From assembly GCF_949987515.2 (NCBI RefSeq), contig NC_082683.1, positions 128,302,582 to 128,366,581 on the forward strand: a stretch of DNA of 64,000 bases, in the 5' to 3' direction. The notes beneath the pieces are model-generated. The model searched no databases. It saw only the letters and a list, made by a program, of their open reading frames with translations, and was not told the DNA's origin. The translations under genes and the position numbers were made by a program. The stretch is from Delphinus delphis. Taxonomy: Eukaryota > Chordata > Mammalia > Artiodactyla > Delphinidae. The first letter of the stretch is position 1; every line of letters begins with the position of its first letter. Positions 23,751 to 35,570 of this stretch are shown in pieces.

Positions 23751-25654
23751 TTTTCTCTCTAGTGTACTCCATTTTATTTCTAAAGTATTTGATTTTTGGC
23801 TGACACTCAAAACCCATAATATTCTGGGTTGCACATCCCCCATATTTGTAGATGGCACAACTTAGGCACTGTAGGATTAAATTTAAAGAAGACCTTTCTG
23901 CTTGATTCAAGAAGAGGAGTGTAAGTGACAATAACGTTCAACCCTTCTTTCAGGACAAGAGAGGTCACTAGGTCACGGATATCTTCAGATCCAGTGTGGA
24001 CTAGACTTAGTTTCTGGGACACAGTCAACCAACTCTTAATTTTCCACTGACCTTGTGACATGAAGTTGCCCACAGAAATAAGCAGATGCCTCCTGTGTGC
24101 CTGAAGCATGGAGGACATGAAGCAGGGGAGGAGAGAGACATCTGTGTACAGGAAACCTCTGAATTCAACATATATCATATTTAAGCGCTCTGAGATATTT
24201 AATTAATGTAAATGATATGCTGCCAGCCATGATGCTCATTTCAGTTTGGGAAGGTCTTTCATCTCAGATTTCTAACTGGACAATGAGAAAGTTATACTGG
24301 ATGATCACACTGTGTTAAAACCCAAGGCAGGGTCCATGCCTGGCACAGGGGCACGTGGTAGAAGCAGAGTGAAAGAAAGAATGAATGAATGAACTGATGG
24401 CTGAGTGCTAAGATGAATTTCAGTTGCAACTCTGTGACCATGAACACAGGGATCTCTCTTCAGGAGGGATGACAGTACACAGGTCGAGGAAAATGTGAAG
24501 AAATGGAGAACACAGAAAATATGTGTCTATAAGCTGGAGAAAGGGGCTGTGGGGCAGGAGAAGAGATTTTTGAACCAAGAGGTCATGATGCTTAGCTTCT
24601 GCCCCCAAGGCCTGTGAAAGGAAATGCTTCCTGCCACTCTGACCACTTCCTCAGTGTCCCACCCGCCCCACTGCTCCCCACTCTTCACTCTATGGAGTTG
24701 GAGCTGAAACAGAATCAACTGCAGGAGTCGTGGAAATGAAACTGCTTTAGTGGCCATAGTCACTGGGTCCTTGTCGGTGTCTTTATGCTCTGCCCGACCC
24801 TCTCTGGGGCCTCCCTCTGTCCTGTGTGGGTTACATGAGCCCAGGGAGAGTTAGCAGTGCCTTTGCAAGCTGTTGCACACACTCATGTGTGCACACACAC
24901 ACACGTCAGGATGTAGGTTTCACACACAGGTTAGGATGCAGCTGTGAGAGCAGTACTTGCTGTGTAAGAATAAGGAAGGTGCAGAGCTGCGAGATGAAGG
25001 AAACCCCAACACGTTTGCTCACTCAGCGAAAATCCCCACCCTCAGAGGATTGGAGCTTGAGGAGTGCCAGGCCCAGGGCTAAGATCTCCCTTTCCTTACA
25101 GCCAAGTTACCTTGATGTGTGAGTAATGAGATGTATAAAGATGATGTGGATTGTAGGATCCGGGTTCCTGTGGGTTAGATATCTGCAGAGAGGAAGCTGA
25201 TTCAGCCGGCTGTCAATCACTGTCCTGGGCATGCCTTTGGGTGTCTCCGTGTATGTGAAAACCAGTCTGTCAGAGGAAGGACAGACCTGCTGTGGACGGA
25301 AAGATGCAGAGGTTAACCTCTGTAGTGGTGATGGGGGCGGGTTTCTGAAGCTGGCAATAAAAAGGCAGGCAGGCTGGCCTCCACTGCAGTGAGGCATGGG
25401 ACAGGAGACAGCCGGGGAGGTGCCTCGGTAGGCTGATGGGGCATCTGTCACGGGGCTGCGTCAGGGGACGCAAGCACAGGTGCCAGGCTCATGGCCTGGG
25501 GAGGAGAGTCTGGGGCAGGGGAGCAGGCCTGGGGAAGACAGTAGTGAGCAAAGCAGGGCCCGAGCATGAGAGCAACAGGCACATGGGCAGGGCCTCGGGG
25601 ATAGAGGAACAAAATCCTATTGCTGGATGCAGTTTGTTATGGACCCAGGAGCTC
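23751..25654. other. Intergenic sequence, no gene recognised
   Basis: A small CA tract lies at 24892-24904. Frames such as 25107-25451 show no domain, no conserved splice pattern and no recognisable homology. Confidence 0.55.
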
Positions 25655-25870
25655 AACAGCCTGGGTTTGAATCCAGACTCTGCCACTTAATAATTGTGCA
25701 TATAACTTTGGAAGAATTATTTTACCTTTCTGAGCTTTGGTGTCCTTATCTGCCAATGGGGATATTTAACCTCACTGGGTTATTTTGAGGAATTGACATG
25801 ATAATCCACATAAAGGGTCTGATTCAGTGTCTGGACGGCATGGGTATTCTGTAAATATTGACACTCATGA
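25655..25870 (+). mobile_element. MIR SINE
   Basis: GGGTTTGAATCCAGACTCTG followed by CCACTTAATAATTGTG, then TTTACCTTTCTGAGC and AATGGGGATA are in MIR order. Confidence 0.8.
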
Positions 25871-26930
25871 TACTTGGTAAACATCCCTAGGGGCACCACA
25901 TGGTTGCTTGTTGATAAGAACCAGGTTATGAAGTTAGAGCAGGACCTTCAGCCCCAGGGTGACCAGAGTGCAGGGCGCCTGTTATTTCCTATTCAGAAAT
26001 CGGCCTGGTCCCAGAGCTCGGCCTGCAGTGTCACCATTTGTAACGTGCAATAAGTTTTGGGCAAAGGGGGTGGATGGGTTATGGGGCCAGTGGGTCACCA
26101 GAGCTGGCGGGGTGGGCTGCCCTCCCTGCAGCCTCGTTGCTTGAGGACTGGTCTTCCCGGCATGCTGACTCAGGGCTGGCCAGGCTGCGACACACGGAGA
26201 AGGGCCAGATGGCGCAGGGCAGTAAGTGCTTTAACTGTGTTCCCGTGTGGCTTGGTTTCTGTCAATTGAAGCTGATTTTCTTAGGATTTAGCTTCCCGTT
26301 TGGGTGGGAGAGACATTAAGTCCATTTCAGACTGATTTCCAAGTGCAGCAGCTTTCAGCATTTCAGCTTTTCTCTATGACTTTGTGCCCACGGGCAGTGG
26401 GATCTCAGGAATCTGATCATGCCCAGTGTGCAAGCACCTACCTGCGGTTAGTGAGGCCCCACTCCCTCATTTTGTCCTCCTTCTTGCCTAGTCCCTCCAG
26501 TCCCCTCTCTTTCTCCAGTTTTCAGCCTCCCTTTCCTCACTGACCCTTATTTTCTGCCCTGTGCCTCTTACACCTCTACCTTCCTCTGTCTACCACTTTT
26601 CTTATCTGTCTTTTGATCTTTTAACCAACCTCTCCCTCATCATGGAACCATGGTTTTGGAGCTCGAAGGGACCTCAGAACATTTAGTGCAGCCCTTGCCC
26701 CAAATCTCTGCTGATGTATCATTATCCCGAGCTTAGGCATCTCCTGAACTGGGAACTGACCCCAGCCCAGGGTGGCTCGTGCTGTGTTCGCAGCGCTGTG
26801 ACTGTAAACACGGTAGGGACCCACTGATGGAAGAAGATTTTCCCCCCTGCCTCTGAGGCATTCAGAGTCTAGTGGAGCAGAACCTTCCACTGTTTGGTTC
26901 TAGTTCTACTCCACAGGGTCTATCTAGACA
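25871..26930. other. Intergenic sequence, no gene recognised
   Basis: A pyrimidine-rich block (26455-26640) and an old repeat fragment at 26640-26780 (GAGCTCGAAGGGACCTCAGA) are all I can identify. Confidence 0.5.
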
Positions 26931-27185
26931 AGCAATACTCGGGATATTTATTGAACATTTCTGTGTACCAGCCTCTGGGCTAGAGATTAGATTGCGAAGT
27001 TGACATGAAAGTGTCCCAGGAGTTAAGATGCTTGAGTTTAGGAAATAGAAGAGATTTCTAATGACTTGGTATGTGAAGTGCTGTAATAAACGGGCTACAG
27101 GAGCCTTGAAGAAGGAGGGATTTGCTGTGCCTGGGAAGGCGTCACAGAGGAGGTGATGTCTGAGCTGACTTGGGAAGGAAGAGTT
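26931..27185 (+). repeat. Ancient dispersed repeat (unassigned family), copy
   Basis: It begins with a TTTATTGAACATTTCTGTGTACCAG motif and carries GGCGTCACAGAGGAGGTGAT. It shares motif order with 35075-35570, 46545-46860, 56090-56780 and 60000-60310. Confidence 0.5.
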
Positions 27186-27857
27186 CACCAGGCATAACTC
27201 GGGGATATTGGGCTAACCCAGGATGCTAGACTAAGATAAAATAGAGTTAACTGCGGATAGAGGGAATGAAGAAATGGGCTGGAATGATAGAGAGATCCCC
27301 AGGAGATGGAAAAAACAATCACATGCAACATGACATGGGACCCCTCCCCACAGGGTGGGTCAGGGAGGTCTGGGAGCAGACACCCTGAGGAGTAGAGGTG
27401 TAGGGGTCCAGGAGTTCCTGCTGTGGAAGGACAGAGCCTTGCTGGGCTCCCGTTACCTCTTCTGTTGATAGAGGAAGTGACAATACTGGGCTGCCTGTCC
27501 TGTGGTGGTGGGTAGGGAGGGTAGAGGGTAGAGTTTGAGTAGCTCAGTCCAGGTCTCAGTTCTAGAATACAATGCATTTAGGGAGGTAAGTAGAGCTAGG
27601 AGTTGAGAGTGTGGCTTCAGAGGCAGGTGGACCTCATAAACCCAGGAGGCATGGAGGAGTGTGGGCTTGGGAGTGTAGGGGTTGGGAAGTGACAATGAGA
27701 AGCTTCCATGTGGAATTCAGTTTCCCTAGAATGACAAGTAGGGATTTTGATGGCATGTGTTTGGGGAGGGGAACTTATTTGTCGAAGGAGTTCTAAAGGC
27801 ATGTGAGAATTTTCAGGGAGGAGGAGACAGCTGTGAGGTGAAGTAAAAGCTAGAAGG
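27186..27857. other. Intergenic sequence, no gene recognised
   Basis: It is purine-rich on the + strand. Minus-strand frames (27185-27577, 27453-27695) are proline/leucine-rich by composition only. Confidence 0.5.
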
Positions 27858-28035
27858 ACAGTGTGGTCTGGTGGGAAGACCTGAATTCAAATCCAGGCTC
27901 AGCCTCCTTGTGGGTTCTTCAGCTTCTCCAAATCACTTGTAAAATGGAGATAAGAATCATGGAAGGCTGCTTGAGCGTCAAATAAGGTAATGTATAGTGT
28001 TCCTAGCTCAGTGTAGTTGCTAAGTAAATGTTTCC
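27858..28035 (+). mobile_element. MIR SINE
   Basis: CTGAATTCAAATCCAGGCTC, CAAATCACTTGTAAAATGG and GCTCAGTGTAGTTGCTAAGT follow MIR order. Confidence 0.75.
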
Positions 28036-28329
28036 TTCCTTCCCCTTTTCCTTCCCACCCATCCCAACAGAACATTAGTGATTGACCAGGGTGGGACAGA
28101 AAAGACTGGATGAATTTCAGGGGATGTGAAGACGACACCAGGGGCAGGACCCACCAAACTAAGAGCTCCTAAAGGAGTTGTGTGTGACCACGGCTGTGTC
28201 CTTGTACCTTCCATGCTGCGTGGCACCTGTTAGGTGCTCAAAACATGTATGGATGGAATTGAACAGAAACAAATGTTTACTGTGTTTCATTTCCACATGT
28301 GAAAGTTGTGGTGGAGAAACACTAAGGAG

Positions 28330-28445
28330 ACAGAGCAGGTTTTCTTCCCAACTCTTCCACACACTGGCTGTGGCCCTGGGAGAATCCTCTCACCTCTCTG
28401 GAGCCCAGGTCCAAATCTGTAAAATTAGGGACACGACAGAGTGAT
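28330..28445 (+). mobile_element. Diverged MIR SINE
   Basis: CTTCCACACACTGGCTGTGG followed by GGAGAATCCTCTCACC and AAATCTGTAAAATTAGGG matches the MIR core. It is short. Confidence 0.55.
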
Positions 28446-28920
28446 CTCTTCCCTATTCCGGCACTGAGATTCTAGAGCCCTGTAAGGTTTTAGGTTGGTA
28501 AGACAGCACTGCAGCTAGTTTGCAAATAAAGCTCAGCGGGCAACGTTTCATTTGTCAAATAACGAACTGGTACAAGGCCTAGGGCTCTTCACTCACTGGA
28601 CTGGGGCTCTCTCAAGGTCCGTAACAGACAGTGGACCACATCCCAGGATCAGAGGCTGTGTGCTCAAAAGTTTCTTCTCATGAGACCCTGAGGATGGAAG
28701 GCTCTGGAGGCATCCAGCTGCAGAGACCTAACTCACATCTGGTAGACACTCAAAGGAAACAGTGGGTGACAAAAACAACGACTTTGACATTTACGTCAGT
28801 CCTTAGTGCATGTGACTTTCCCACAAACCTACCAAGACACATGTTTTTGCAAAGAAACATTTCAAACATCAATAATGGGTTAATAAAAGAGCCCACAAGA
28901 CCCAGGCCTTTCCAGGCTTT
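28446..28920. other. Intergenic sequence, no gene recognised
   Basis: No repeat or coding signal that I can name. Confidence 0.5.
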
Positions 28921-30087
28921 TTTTCTTCCAGTTTTATCGAATTATAATTGACATACAGCACTTTATATGTTTAAGGTGTACAGCATAATGATTTGACTTA
29001 CACACCCCATGAAATGATTATCACAGTAAGTTTAGTGAACATCCGTCATCTCATATAGATGCAAAATTAAAGAGATAGAAAAGCTCTTTTCCTTGCGATG
29101 AGAACTCTTAGGATTTACTCTCTTAACTTTCATATATAACATATGGCAGTGTTCATTATAGTTATCATGTTGTACATCACATCCCTCAGACTTATTTATA
29201 ACTGGAAGTTTGTACCTTTTGACTGCCTTCATCCAATTTCACTCCCAACCTCCCCTGCCTCTGGTAACCAGAAATCTGATCTCTTTTTCTATGAGTTGGT
29301 TTGTTTTTAAAGTATAATTGACCTACAACATTATGGTAGTGCCTGTTATTTGGTATTTCTATACATACCAAAGTGATCGCCATGGTAAGTCTAGTTACAA
29401 TATGTCACCATACAAAGATATTGCATAATTCTTGACTATATTCTCCACACCGTGCATTTCATACCCGTGACTCATTTATTTTGCAACTGAGTTTGTACTT
29501 CTTAATTTCCCTCACCTATTTCTTCCCCCGTGGCCGCCAACTGACTTCTTCTCTGGCGACCACCTGTTTTGTTCTCTTTATCTATGACTCTGTTTCTGTT
29601 TTGTTATGTTTGTTCATTTGCTTTGTTTTTTAGATTCCACATAATAAGTAAAATCAGACAGCATTTGCCTTTCCCTGTCTGACTTATTTCACTTATCACA
29701 ATACCCTCCAGGTTCATCCATGTTGTCACAGATGGCAAGATTCCATTCTTTTTTATGGCTGAGTAATATTCCATTATATACATCTTCTTTATCCATTCAT
29801 CTCTTGCTGGGCGTTTAGGTTGTTTCCATATCTTGGCTATTGTAAATAAAGCTGCAATGAACATAGGGGTGCATATATCTTTTCAAATTAGTCTTTTCCT
29901 TTTCTTCAGATAAATACCCAGGAGTGGAATTGGTGGATCATATGGTAGTTCTACTTTTAACTTTTTGAGGAGTTTCCATACTGTTTTCCATAGGAGCTGC
30001 ACCAATTTACATTTCTGTCCACAGTGCATGGTGGGGGGTTCCCTTTTCTCCACATCCTTGCAAGAACTTGTTATTTGTTGTCTTTTT

Positions 30088-31949
30088 TTTTTACATATTT
30101 AATTATATCTGCTTTATTTTTCTTCCAAACTTTATTTTTTTATATTTTATTTATTTTTTTAACATCGTTATTGGAGTGTAACTGCTTTACAATGGTATGT
30201 TAGTTTCTGCTTTATAACAAAGTGAATCAGTTATACATACACATATATCCCCATATCTCCTCCCTCTTGGGTCTCCCTCCCAGCCTCCCTTTTCTAACCC
30301 TCTAGGTGGTCACAAAGCACCAAGCTGATCTCCCTGTGCTATGTGGCTGCTTCCCACTAGCTATCTATTTTACATTCGGTAGTGTATATATGTCCATACC
30401 ACTCTCTCACTTCGTCCCAGCTTACCCTTCCCCCTCCCCATGTCCTCAAGTCCATTCTCTATGTCTGCATCTTTATTCCTGTCCTGCCCCTAAGTTCTTC
30501 AGAACCTTTTTTTTTTTTTAGATTTCATATATATGTGTTAACATACAGTATTTGTTTTCCTCTTTCTGACTTACTTCACTCTGTATGACAGACTCTAGGT
30601 CTATCCACCTCACTACAAATAACTCAATTTCATTCCTTTTTATGGCTGAGTAATATTCCATTGTATACATGGAATATGTACTTTATCCATTCATCTCTTG
30701 ATGGACACTTAGGTTGCTTCCATGACCTGGCTATTGTAAACAGAGCTGCAGTGAACATTGTGGTACATGACTCTTTTTGAATTATGGTTTTCTCAGGGTA
30801 TATGCCCAGTAGTGGAATTGCTGGGTCATATGGTAGTTCTATTTTTAGTTTTTTAAGGAACCTCCATACTTTTCTCCATAGTGGCTGTATCAATTTACAT
30901 TCCCACCATCAGTAAAAGAGGGTTCCCTTTTCTCCACACCCTCTCCAGTATTTATTGTTTGTAGATTTTTTGATGATGGCCATTCTGACCCGTGTGAGGT
31001 GATACCTCATTGTAGTTTTGATTTGCATTTCTCTAGTGATTAGTGATGTTGAGCATTCTTTCATGTGTTTGCTGGCAATCTGTATATCTTCTTTGGAGAA
31101 ATGTCTATTTAGGTCTTCTGCCCATTTTGGATTGGGTTGTTTGCTTTTTTGATATTGTTTGATATTGAGCTGCATGAGCTGCTTGTAAATTTTGAAGATT
31201 AATCCTTTGTCAGTTGCTTCATTTGCAAATATTTTCTCCCATTCTGAGGGTGGTCTTTTGGTCTTGTTTATGGTTTCCTTTGCTGTAAAAAACTTTTAAG
31301 TTTCATTAGGTCCCATTTGTTTATTTTTGTTTTTATTTCCATTTCTCTAGGAGGTGGGTCAAAAAGGATCTTGCTGCGATTTATGTCATAGAGTGTTCTG
31401 CCTATGTTTTCCTCTAAGAGTTTTATAGTGTCTGGCCTTACAGTTAGGTCTTTAATCCATTTTGAGTTTATTTTTGTATGTGGTGTTAGGGAGTGTTCTA
31501 ATTTCATTCTTTTACATGTAGCTGTCCAGTTTTCCCAGCACCACTTATTGAAGAGGCTGTCTTTTCTCCATTGTATATTCTTGCCTCCTTTATCAAAAAT
31601 AAGGCGACCATATATGCGTGGGTTTATCTCTGGGCTATCTATCCTGTTCCATTGATCTATGTTTCTGCTTTTGTTCCAGTTCCATACTGTCTTGATTACT
31701 GTAGCTTTGTAGTATAGTCTGAAGTCTGGGAGCCTGATTTCTCCAGCTGTTTTTCTTTCTCAAGATTGCTTTGGCTATCTGAGATCTTTTGTGTTTCCAT
31801 ACATATTGTGTAATCTTTTGTTCTAGTTCTGTAAAAAATGCCATTGGTAGTTTGATAGGGATTGCATTGAATCTGTAGATTGCTTTGGGTAGTAGAGTCA
31901 TTTTCACAATGTTGATTCTTCCAATCCAAGAACATGGTATATCTCTCCA
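30088..31949 (-). mobile_element. Younger L1 nested in the old L1, with 13-bp target duplication
   Basis: TTGTTGTCTTTTT occurs at 30075-30087 and at 31950-31962; the older L1 needs only one copy. The insert is a 5'-truncated minus-strand L1 resembling the array L1s (CACAAAGCACCAAGCTGATC in the 3'UTR). ORF2 remains lie at 30630-31982 in antisense and are broken. An AT-rich stretch with extra AATAAA motifs separates the terminal poly-T from the L1 3' end. Confidence 0.92.
30093..30150 (-). other. Possible L1 3' transduction
   Basis: On the minus strand the L1 3' end is followed by an A-rich run, then AATAAAGTTTGGAAG and AATAAAGCAGATATAAT, then the terminal poly(A) next to the target repeat. 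Non-L1 sequence between two A-tails is the mark of transcription past the first poly(A) signal. Confidence 0.5.
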
Positions 31950-34230
31950 TTGTTGTCTTTTTGATAAGAGCCATTCTGACAAGTGTGAGATGATATCTCA
32001 TTGTGGTTTTGATTTGCATTTCCCTGATGATTAGTGATGTTGAGCATATTTTCATGTTCCTGTTGGCCAACTGTATGTATTCCTTGGAAGAGTGTCTGTT
32101 CAGATCCTCTGTCCATTTTCAGTTGGGTTGTTTGTATTTTTGATGTTGAGTTGTATGATTTTTTAAAAAAATATATTTTGCATATTACCCCCTTATTGGA
32201 TATATTGTTTGCAAATATCTTCTCACCTTGACTCCCATTTAGTAGGCTGACTTTTTGTTTTGTCAATAGTTTCTTTCACTGTACCAAAGCTTTTTAGTTT
32301 GGTGTAGTCCTGTTTGTTTATTTTTTCTTTTTTTCCCCTTGCCTGAGGTGACACATCCAAAAATATATTGCTAAGACTGATGCCAAAGAGCTTAGTGCTT
32401 TATGGTTTTTTTCTAGATGTTTTATGGTTTCAGGTCTTATTTTTAAGTCCTTAATCCATTTTGAATTTATTTTTGTGCATGATGTGAGAGAGTAGTCCAG
32501 TTTGATTCTTTTGCATGTAGCTGTACAGTTTTCCCAACATCATTCGTTGAAGAGGCTGTTTTTTCTCTATCATATTCTTGCCTCCTTTGTCATAGATTGA
32601 TTACCCATAATAGTGTGGTTTTATTTCTGGGATCTCTATCTTGTTCCATTGAATTATGTGTCTATTTCTGTGCCAGTACATACTGTTTTGATTACTCTAA
32701 CTTTGAGGTATAGTTTGAAATCAGGGAGCACGATACCTCCAGCTTTGTTCTTTCTTAAGATCATTTTGGCTGTTTAAGGTCTTTGTGTTCCCATAAAAAT
32801 TTTAGAATTATTTGTTCTAGTTCTGTGAAAAATGCCATTGATATTTTGGTAGGGATTGCATTGAATCTGTAGATTGCATCGGGTAGTATACTCTTTTTAA
32901 CAATATTAATTCTTCCAATCTACGAACATGAGATATCTTTCCATCTGTTTGTCTTGCCTTCAGTTTCTTTTATCAGTGTCTTGTAGTTTTCTGAGTACAG
33001 TTCTTTTTTCTCCTTAGATTTATTTTTATTATTTTGATGTGGTTGTAAATGGGATTGTTTTCTTAATTTCTCTTTTTGATACTTTGTTGTTAGTATATAG
33101 AAATGCAACAGATTTCTGTATATTAATTTTACCAAATTCAGTGATGAGTTCTGGTAGTTTTTTGGTGGTGTCTAGTATCATGTCATCTGTAAACAGTAGC
33201 AGTTTTATTTCTTCCTTTCCAATTTGGATTCCTTTTATTTTTTTTTATTGTCTGATTGCTGTGCCTAGGACTTCGAGCAGTATGTTGAATAAAAGTGGCG
33301 AGAGTGGGCATCCTTGTCTTTTTCCTAATCTTAAAGGAAATGCTTTCAGCATTTCACTGTTGAGTGTGATTTTGGTCGTGGGCTTGTCATACATGGCCTT
33401 TATTATGTTTAGGTATGTTCCCTCTATACCTACTTTGTGAGAGTTTTTATCATAAATAGATGTTGGATTTTATCAAAAGCTTTCTCTGCATCTATTGAGA
33501 TGATCATATGATTTTTATTCTTTAATATGTTAATGTGGTGTTTCACATTGATTGGTTTGTGGATATTGAACCATCCTTGCATCCCTGGGATTAATCCCAC
33601 TTGATCATGGTGTATGATTCTTTTAATGTATTGTTGAATTTGTTTTGAGGTATTGTTGAATTTTGTGGAGGGTTTTTGCATCTATGTTCATCAGTGATAT
33701 TGGCCTGTAATTTTCTTTTTTGTGTGATATCTTTGTCTAGTTTTGGTATTAGGGTGATGCTGGCCTCATAGAATGAGTTAAAAAGCATTCTTTCCTCTGC
33801 AACTTTTTGGAATAGTTTGAGAAGGATCGGCATTAACTCTTCTCTAAACGTTTGGTAAATTTAATCTGTGAAGCCATCACATCCAGTTTTTTTTTAAAAA
33901 TTCCTAATTCAGTTTTATTACTGGTAGTTGATCTGTTCATATTTTCTATTTCTTCCTGGTTCCATCTTGGGAGGTTGTCCATTTTATTGGTGTCTAACTG
34001 TTTGTAGTAATCTCTATGATCCTTTGTATTTCTGTGGTATTGATTGTAACTTCTCCTTTACTATTTCTGATTTTATTGATTTGGGCCCTCTCTCTTTTTT
34101 TCTTGATGTCTGGCAAAAGGTTTATAAATTTTGTTTATCTTTTCAAAGAACCAGCTCTTAGTTTAATTTTTCTATTGTTTTTTCAGTCTCTATTTCATTT
34201 ATTTCTGCTCTGATCTTTACATTTCTTCAG

Positions 34231-34384
34231 ACGTTTCCATTCTTAATAGATATTGTCTCTATCCTGCTTACTTACTGCCCTATAGACAGTGGGTTCCCAG
34301 ACCTATATACTTGGGAATACTGCTCACAGTGTAGTCTTGAGTATTCTTGTTTCATAATCCCTCTCACATTGTGTCCTTTTTGGA
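34231..34384. other. Short unique stretch
   Basis: No feature recognised. Confidence 0.5.
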
Positions 34385-34475
34385 TTAGAATTTTGGCTCA
34401 AACACCAACAGTCTGTGTGGCTTTAGGCAAGTCACTTAACCTATTTAAGTGTCAGTTTCTTCATCTATATTCATA
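34385..34475 (+). mobile_element. MIR SINE fragment
   Basis: TGTGTGGCTTTAGGCAAGTC, then ACTTAACCTATTTAAGTGTC and AGTTTCTTCATC are in MIR core order. Confidence 0.75.
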
Positions 34476-35074
34476 TAATCAATAGATATTTATTGAATGC
34501 CCCTAATACAAGGCACTATTCTAGGCTTAGAATTCATGTTTAGCCATTTCTCTTCGAGAAATTAAAACAATTAGTCACTGACAAAATTTAGGTAACCAAT
34601 GTATGACCTCTGACCCTGTTCCCTGTTGTACACAATGTATTATCATGCTCGCATACAAGGACTGAGAATAAAAGATGGTCAATCTACAAGGCCATACCTA
34701 ACTTACCATGTCAAGGTCAGCCACCCAGGTTCTAACTGCAGGAGAACATGATGAACCTCCTGAGAGAAATAGTAATGCACTGAATGGTATTAAAACGTTT
34801 GAGCCAGGAGGGAGGAAAGAGTATCTCCCTGGCTTCTTGGGACATACTTTGGGTGTGAAGAAGGTCATCTGGAGGCAGGAAAGACCAAAGGATGCTTGGG
34901 ATCCAATTGGATTATTAATGGTAGTAGATGACTTTAGGAGTAAGTCTGTTTTTCCTTTCAAATGCCTTCTGACTTGTCTCAGGGTTTAAAAGCCAACAAT
35001 TGAAGAGAAATTGAGGAAGTAAATTGTAACTTGAGCATTCTGTAAAGTTACTTTATGAGGAGTCTGCAAAGAGT
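34476..35074. other. Intergenic sequence, no gene recognised
   Basis: No gene signal. Frames 34708-34989 (+) and 34698-34961 (-) overlap each other and have no recognisable domain. Confidence 0.5.
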
Positions 35075-35570
35075 TTCAACATTTATTTATTGAGTGCATA
35101 TTAGTTGTCAGGCACTGTGCTGGGCTGGGTATACAATCAAGTGCAGAGTATAGACAGGATTTTATATCTATACCTATGATATTGTGATAAGTACCAGAAG
35201 AGGAAAAATACCCCCAGAGTATTATTAAGAAAATAGTAATTATCTAATTTAGATGGAGTGACAAGTGAAGGCCTCTTTGAGGAAGTGATATTTAGTTTAG
35301 GATTGAAGCGTTCTAGCACCTGGTCAAATATAAGTGGGGCAAAGAACTTTCCAGGCAGCATCGCAGGCAAAGGTCCTGAGGTAGGAAAGAGCTGGCCATA
35401 TTTGATGAACTGAAAAGTCAGTGTGGCCTTAGTGTGGTGAGAGAAGAAGAAAGTAGAAAGAGCTAAGTTGGAGAGTTAGGAAGAACCCAGATAATGCAAG
35501 GGCTTGGAAGTCATGATAAAGAGTTCAGATTTTGTTCTAAAGGCAATAGGCAGCCACTGAAGTGATACTT
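35075..35570 (+). repeat. Ancient dispersed repeat (unassigned family), long copy
   Basis: Motif order: TTTATTGAGTGCATATTAG, CAGGCACTGTGCTGGGC, AAGGCCTCTTTGAGGAAG, TTCCAGGCAGCATCG, AAGGTCCTGAGG, GGCTTGGAAGTCATG, TTTTGTTCTAAAGGCAATAGG. The same order occurs at 56090-56780. Confidence 0.6.

Larger units (their letters stand above)
28921..34230 (-). mobile_element. Old L1 (two adjacent 3' tails), minus strand, host of a nested L1
   Basis: The left end reads as an L1M-type 3'UTR in antisense (TATAATTGACATACAGCAC). A second 3'UTR-like stretch starts near 29300 (TATAATTGACCTACAACATT), then ORF2 in antisense continues to about 34230. It is split by a younger L1 at 30088-31949: the host sequence resumes exactly with GATAAGAGCCATTCTGACAA. 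Antisense ORF2 pieces, for example at 33430-33833, carry many stops. Confidence 0.85.

Noticed and set aside
27185..27695. Overlapping minus-strand frames of 130 and 80 codons
   Set aside because: They overlap in different frames, are proline/leucine-rich through purine-rich + strand composition, and show no splice or domain support.
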